7,556 nt of DNA, taken from the NCBI GenBank assembly GCA_030616165.1, contig JAUWXV010000183.1:1-7556 (forward strand), written 5' to 3'. The notes beneath the pieces are model-generated. The model ran no database searches. It had not been told where the DNA came from and saw only the letters and a list, made by a program, of their open reading frames with translations. The position numbers and the translations under genes were made by a program. Positions 5,341 through 7,556 of the stretch are shown here, piece after piece. The DNA comes from a bacterium. Lineage in GTDB: Bacteria; SM23-31; JAUVVT01. The number at the start of each line of letters is the position of its first letter. Position 1 is the stretch's first letter.

Positions 5341-6015
5341 TTATTTCATAAGATTCTCTTCTGCGAGATAAACTAATCTTCCAATAAGTTCATCATTTTC
5401 TCTGAATTTTTGAGCGGTTACAGTGCTGAAAAGTTCAATATTTTCCCCAACGAACAGCATATCTGATTCTCTTTGTCTCTGTATCTCCTGAACCAACTGT
5501 GCAAGCATAATATCTCTTTCTTGTTTTATCCTATCCTCGCTTGCTGCAACTACTTGCAGTATGAGGTTTATTGTCTCCTGCTGGTTCTGCATAAGTTTTT
5601 CCAGGAATTCATTTTCAACTTTATCTACTTTTCCCTTTCCAAAAATGCCCGTACTTATTGAAACTCCGGATTCGTCATAATTAAACTCGAAGTTTACGAG
5701 AGATAAAACTATCATCACAGCAGCCGCCACTCCTGCCAGAATGTATCCTATTCTTATCGGTTTAAGCGATTGTGGTCTGAAATATTCTTTTATTTTTGAA
5801 ATAATGGATTGTTTTCCCTCAACAAAAACAAATTCCATCTTTGGAGATTCTACCTCCCATTTTTTGAGAATATTCCTCTCACGTATTAATAAACCGATTT
5901 CTTTTTTACATTCCCGACAGGTTTTAATGTGTTGTTTTAAAATTTTGGTTTTATTTTCGTCGAGTTCATTATAAATAAAAGCGATTAAATCCTTTTTATT
6001 AATAGAACAACTCAT
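5341..6015 (-). CDS. Anti-sigma factor with zf-HC2 zinc finger and one membrane helix
   Basis: A membrane protein of 224 residues that likely holds the partner sigma factor inactive. The cytoplasmic N-terminus has the anti-sigma zinc-finger pattern: C3, then H29-x3-C33-x2-C36 (HIKTCREC). A linker follows, then a membrane helix at about 89-108 (IGYILAGVAAAVMIVLSLVNF). The outer part (about 130-224) is rich in Gln, Glu and Ile and looks almost entirely helical, unlike short-tailed relatives, so it may be the sensing domain. The start is supported by AAGGAGGT ending 10-11 nt upstream, inside the end of the sigma gene; only 3 nt separate the two genes, typical of a coupled sigma/anti-sigma pair. 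Cleavage by site-1/site-2 proteases is the usual release mechanism, but nothing here proves it. Confidence 0.93.
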   Translation of the reverse strand: MSCSINKKDLIAFIYNELDENKTKILKQHIKTCRECKKEIGLLIRERNILKKWEVESPKMEFVFVEGKQSIISKIKEYFRPQSLKPIRIGYILAGVAAAVMIVLSLVNFEFNYDESGVSISTGIFGKGKVDKVENEFLEKLMQNQQETINLILQVVAASEDRIKQERDIMLAQLVQEIQRQRESDMLFVGENIELFSTVTAQKFRENDELIGRLVYLAEENLMK

Positions 6016-6018
6016 ATT

Positions 6019-6606
6019 TTAAAATACCTCCTTATCTAAATTTAATTTTTTAAAGGTAGTTTTAATGTTTTTGAGTGCATAATACATCCTTGACTTTGCC
6101 GTATTTTCAGAAATTTTTAGAATCTCTGCTATTTCCCTGAATTTTAAGCCCTGATATTCTTTCAAAATCAAAACTTCCTTCTGTTCATCGGACAGACTGT
6201 TTACTGCACTGTTTATAATTTCTCTTATATCTTTTTTAATTATATTTTCTTCAAATTCTGGCTTAACGTCAGCTGTATCTTTTAAAACAGGTTCATTTTT
6301 ACTGCTTATCTGGTCAAGAGAAGAGTGTTTTCTTTTCTTTCTTTTTTTCAATTCATCTTTACAGAGGTTAACAGCAATTCTGTAAATCCAAATTGAAAAA
6401 CTTTCATTATTTTTCAGTTTTTTGAGATTTTTGTATGCCTTTATAAATGTATTCTGAGAGATGTCTTTTGCATCCTGCTCATTCCCAATATACCTGTAAG
6501 CCACTTCATATACGGGAATTTGCCACCTCTTTACGAGAAGATTAAAAGCATATGAATCTCCACTGAGAAATCTACTTATATATTCTTGTTCTGGAGAAAT
6601 CCCCAA
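6019..6606 (-). CDS. ECF-type RNA polymerase sigma factor (sigma-70 family, RpoE-like)
   Basis: A sigma factor of 195 residues containing only the two ECF domains. Region 2 covers about 10-85: the helix with DAKDISQNTFIKAYKNL recognises the -10 box and binds core polymerase. Region 4 covers about 135-188, with LSDEQKEVLILKEYQGLKFREIAEILKISENTAKSRMYYALKNIK-type sequence whose helix-turn-helix reads the -35 box. A basic linker (KKRKKRK, about 86-93) and an acidic stretch lie between. The start is a TTG at 6604-6606 with GGAG 5 nt upstream; upstream codons are open but offer no ATG. It leads a three-gene operon with the anti-sigma and the duplicated extracytoplasmic protein, so it likely drives envelope-stress or similar genes, usually including its own promoter. 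Confidence 0.95.
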   Translation of the reverse strand: MGISPEQEYISRFLSGDSYAFNLLVKRWQIPVYEVAYRYIGNEQDAKDISQNTFIKAYKNLKKLKNNESFSIWIYRIAVNLCKDELKKRKKRKHSSLDQISSKNEPVLKDTADVKPEFEENIIKKDIREIINSAVNSLSDEQKEVLILKEYQGLKFREIAEILKISENTAKSRMYYALKNIKTTFKKLNLDKEVF

Positions 6607-6611
6607 TATAA

Positions 6612-6615
6612 CTCC
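6612..6615 (-). promoter_or_regulatory. Ribosome-binding site selecting a TTG start for the sigma gene
   Basis: GGAG on the minus strand lies 5 nt before the TTG at 6604-6606. No in-frame ATG or GTG lies between it and the upstream stop near 6664, so this decides the start. Confidence 0.6.
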
Positions 6616-6643
6616 AATAAAATTTTCTTTAAAATTACTTCTA

Positions 6644-6674
6644 ATTATAAGACTGTTGATTCTTTAAAAAAGTT
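6644..6674 (-). promoter_or_regulatory. Candidate ECF-type promoter of the sigma operon
   Basis: On the minus strand, AACTT (6674-6670) is followed after 16 bp by GTC (6653-6651), the spacing and end bases of the GGAACTT-N16-GTC class used by ECF sigma factors, although the leading GG is missing. A TATAAT (6649-6644) lies just after and could instead be a sigma-70 -10 box, but has no good -35. The rest of the divergent 253-bp spacer is plain AT-rich sequence. Confidence 0.3.
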
Positions 6675-6859
6675 TTATATAAAATTAAATTCTTGAATAT
6701 TTTATTAATTTTAAAATATTGCATATAGAGAGTAATATTTGTAAATTTTGTTTTAATAATAAATAAAAGTAGATAATAAATCAGTTAATAGTTTTTTTCC
6801 CCTATCTAATATATTTAATTGTCATTATTAAAAACATTAATAAACAATATTAAAGAATT

Positions 6860-7099
6860 ATGAAAGTTATAAATAAAAAAGGGACAGTTATCATATTTCA
6901 GGAGGATAATCAATATGGAGTTAAAGACCTTGAAACAGATAAAGAGGTATGCAGAAGATCAAAATACATTCAAGAAATTAAAGAGGAATTTGAATATTAC
7001 TGGAGAAGAAAATATCTGTTTGAAGAATCTGAAAACAGCGGTATATTTTCTGATGAAAAAGAATTTTTTAATTGGAATTCATCTATAATATATGAATAA
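6860..7099 (+). CDS. Small unknown ORF, possibly fused to an MBL relic
   Basis: An open frame of 79 residues beginning MKVINKKGTVIIFQEDNQYG. I do not recognise it. Codons inside start with G very often (many GAA, GAG, GAT), a coding-like pattern in this AT-rich DNA. The middle looks like two strands (GTVIIFQED, YGVKDLE) followed by a charged helix (YIQEIKEEFEYYWRRKYLF). The ATG at 6860 has no Shine-Dalgarno site. It ends at TAA 7097-7099, and the same frame continues without another stop into the MBL-fold remnant, so the last residues (SSIIYE) may already belong to that gene. A good AGGAGG with ATG lies inside it in another frame (6915-7088), which makes the true reading frame uncertain. It is divergent from the sigma operon. 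Confidence 0.5.
   Translation: MKVINKKGTVIIFQEDNQYGVKDLETDKEVCRRSKYIQEIKEEFEYYWRRKYLFEESENSGIFSDEKEFFNWNSSIIYE
6915..7088 (+). CDS. Alternative overlapping small ORF with a strong Shine-Dalgarno site
   Basis: This frame starts at ATG 6915, 9 nt after AGGAGG (6900-6905), the best ribosome site on the plus strand here, and encodes 57 residues (MELKTLKQIKRYAEDQNTFK...), ending at TAA 7086-7088. The protein would be basic and helical, with a hydrophobic end (AVYFLMKKNFLIGI). It overlaps the 79-residue frame starting at 6860 almost completely. That frame has the more coding-like codon pattern, and the AGGAGG may just be its CAG-GAG-GAT codons. Only one is probably real; I slightly prefer the other. 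Confidence 0.25.
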   Translation: MELKTLKQIKRYAEDQNTFKKLKRNLNITGEENICLKNLKTAVYFLMKKNFLIGIHL

Positions 7100-7462
7100 A
7101 ATCCTGAAAATAAAAAATTTGTTTTTCTCACGGATAATGAACTTACATTTACCCATACTGGAGGGTTAGTTTATAAGGATTATCTTGAGTTCAGCAGAGG
7201 AGCAGATTTGCTGATTCATGATACTGAATTTACAGAAGATGAATATGTTAAGACAAGGACTTGGGGACATTCTATTTATACCGATGCACTTCAATTGGCT
7301 TTGGAGGCAAATGTAAAAGAATTTGGTTTATTTCATCATAATCATGAAAGAACGGACTCCGAACTTGATAAAATTGTGAATCATTGTATGGGGATTATAG
7401 AAAGTAAGAAATCTTCATTAGAATGTTATGCTGTGCAGTCGGGAATGGAAATTAAATTATAA
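7100..7462 (+). pseudogene. C-terminal half of a metallo-beta-lactamase-fold hydrolase (5'-truncated)
   Basis: The frame is open from just after the stop at 7097-7099 to a TAA at 7460-7462. It carries the second half of an MBL-fold hydrolase: KFVFLTDNEL (bridging metal Asp in TDNE), then GADLLIHDTEFTEDEY, TWGHSIYTDALQLALEA and VKEFGLFHHNHERTD with the last metal histidine. This pattern resembles MBL proteins of the cyclic-nucleotide-phosphodiesterase-like type. The first half, which holds the HxHxDH metal-binding loop, is missing, so it cannot be active alone. The only starts in frame are late ones such as TTG 7208, without a ribosome site. It is in the same frame as the small ORF upstream and separated by one TAA, which one base change from GAA could have produced. 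Confidence 0.8.
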
Positions 7463-7474
7463 TATAAATTAAAA

Positions 7475-7555
7475 CTACGCCGTACTGTGCATCATATTTA
7501 AATATTTCACAAGGCAGTTATACTTTTCCTCTAAAAGTTCCTCACCCTCCTTTTT
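7475..7555 (-). CDS. Possible C-terminal end of a minus-strand gene leaving the right edge (partial)
   Basis: On the minus strand an open frame enters from the right edge and ends at TAG (7477-7475) after 26 codons: EELLEEKYNCLVKYLNMMHS near the end. The composition is protein-like, with an acidic helix. It converges with the MBL relic across 12 bp. No family can be named, and such a short open run may be chance. Confidence 0.3.
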   Translation of the reverse strand, partial: KKEGEELLEEKYNCLVKYLNMMHSTA

Positions 7556-7556
7556 C

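Noticed and set aside
5473-5974. Two plus-strand open frames over the anti-sigma gene
   Set aside because: They are antisense to the anti-sigma factor, whose zinc finger and membrane helix are clear on the minus strand; shadows with Phe/Leu/Ser-rich translation.
6819-6847. TTGTCA upstream of the ORF at 6860 as a -35 box
   Set aside because: No acceptable -10 at the right spacing (TAAACA at 16 bp), and the site would be too close to the start codon.
1-7556. CRISPR array
   Set aside because: No regularly spaced direct repeats of 20-40 bp anywhere; the repeats present are palindromes or a single pair.

Overview
This is an AT-rich bacterial window with good Shine-Dalgarno sites on several genes. 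It contains a tRNA-Met/Ile (CAU) gene, rho-independent terminators, an ECF sigma/anti-sigma pair with a membrane-spanning zinc-finger anti-sigma factor, and a relic of an MlaF-like (lipid-transport) ABC ATPase. The MlaF-like relic and the membrane-tethered proteins fit a diderm (Gram-negative-type) bacterium. I cannot name the phylum from sequence alone. The mixture of intact genes, gene relics and palindromic intergenic repeats looks like a reshuffled accessory region next to a tRNA integration site.

Layout. (1) 1-1590: the tail of an unknown gene, then an excisionase-like HTH gene overlapping a complete tyrosine recombinase, then a tRNA-CAU gene whose 5' end lies about 50 bp past the integrase stop. 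This looks like the right end of an integrated element; its bulk would lie left of the window. (2) 1591-2400: a tRNA terminator, a cluster of GC-rich palindromes, a decayed fragment of an MlaF-like ATPase, and a near-consensus sigma-70 promoter. A 13-bp direct repeat occurs on each side of the fragment. (3) 2400-2865: a 99-residue protein that carries only the FliM/FliY N-terminal LSQxEIDxLL peptide, followed by a strong terminator and a long palindrome. (4) 2999-3967: an aminoglycoside-phosphotransferase-fold kinase. (5) 4010-6606, minus strand: a three-gene operon of an ECF sigma factor (TTG start), a zf-HC2 anti-sigma factor with one membrane helix, and a signal-anchored extracytoplasmic protein that is an internal tandem duplication with a long coiled coil. 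(6) 6860-7556: a small unknown ORF (with an alternative overlapping ORF in another frame) that reads, through one stop codon, into the C-terminal half of a metallo-beta-lactamase-fold hydrolase. Last comes what may be the tail of a minus-strand gene.

How the genes work together: excisionase and integrase form one mobility module, with the tRNA as its likely target. The sigma, anti-sigma and duplicated protein form a likely envelope-sensing transcription switch in which the third gene is the unknown part. The FliM-peptide protein is a single-gene transcription unit that could touch CheY-type signalling. The two most unusual things are this FliM-peptide protein and the duplicated partner of the sigma/anti-sigma pair.
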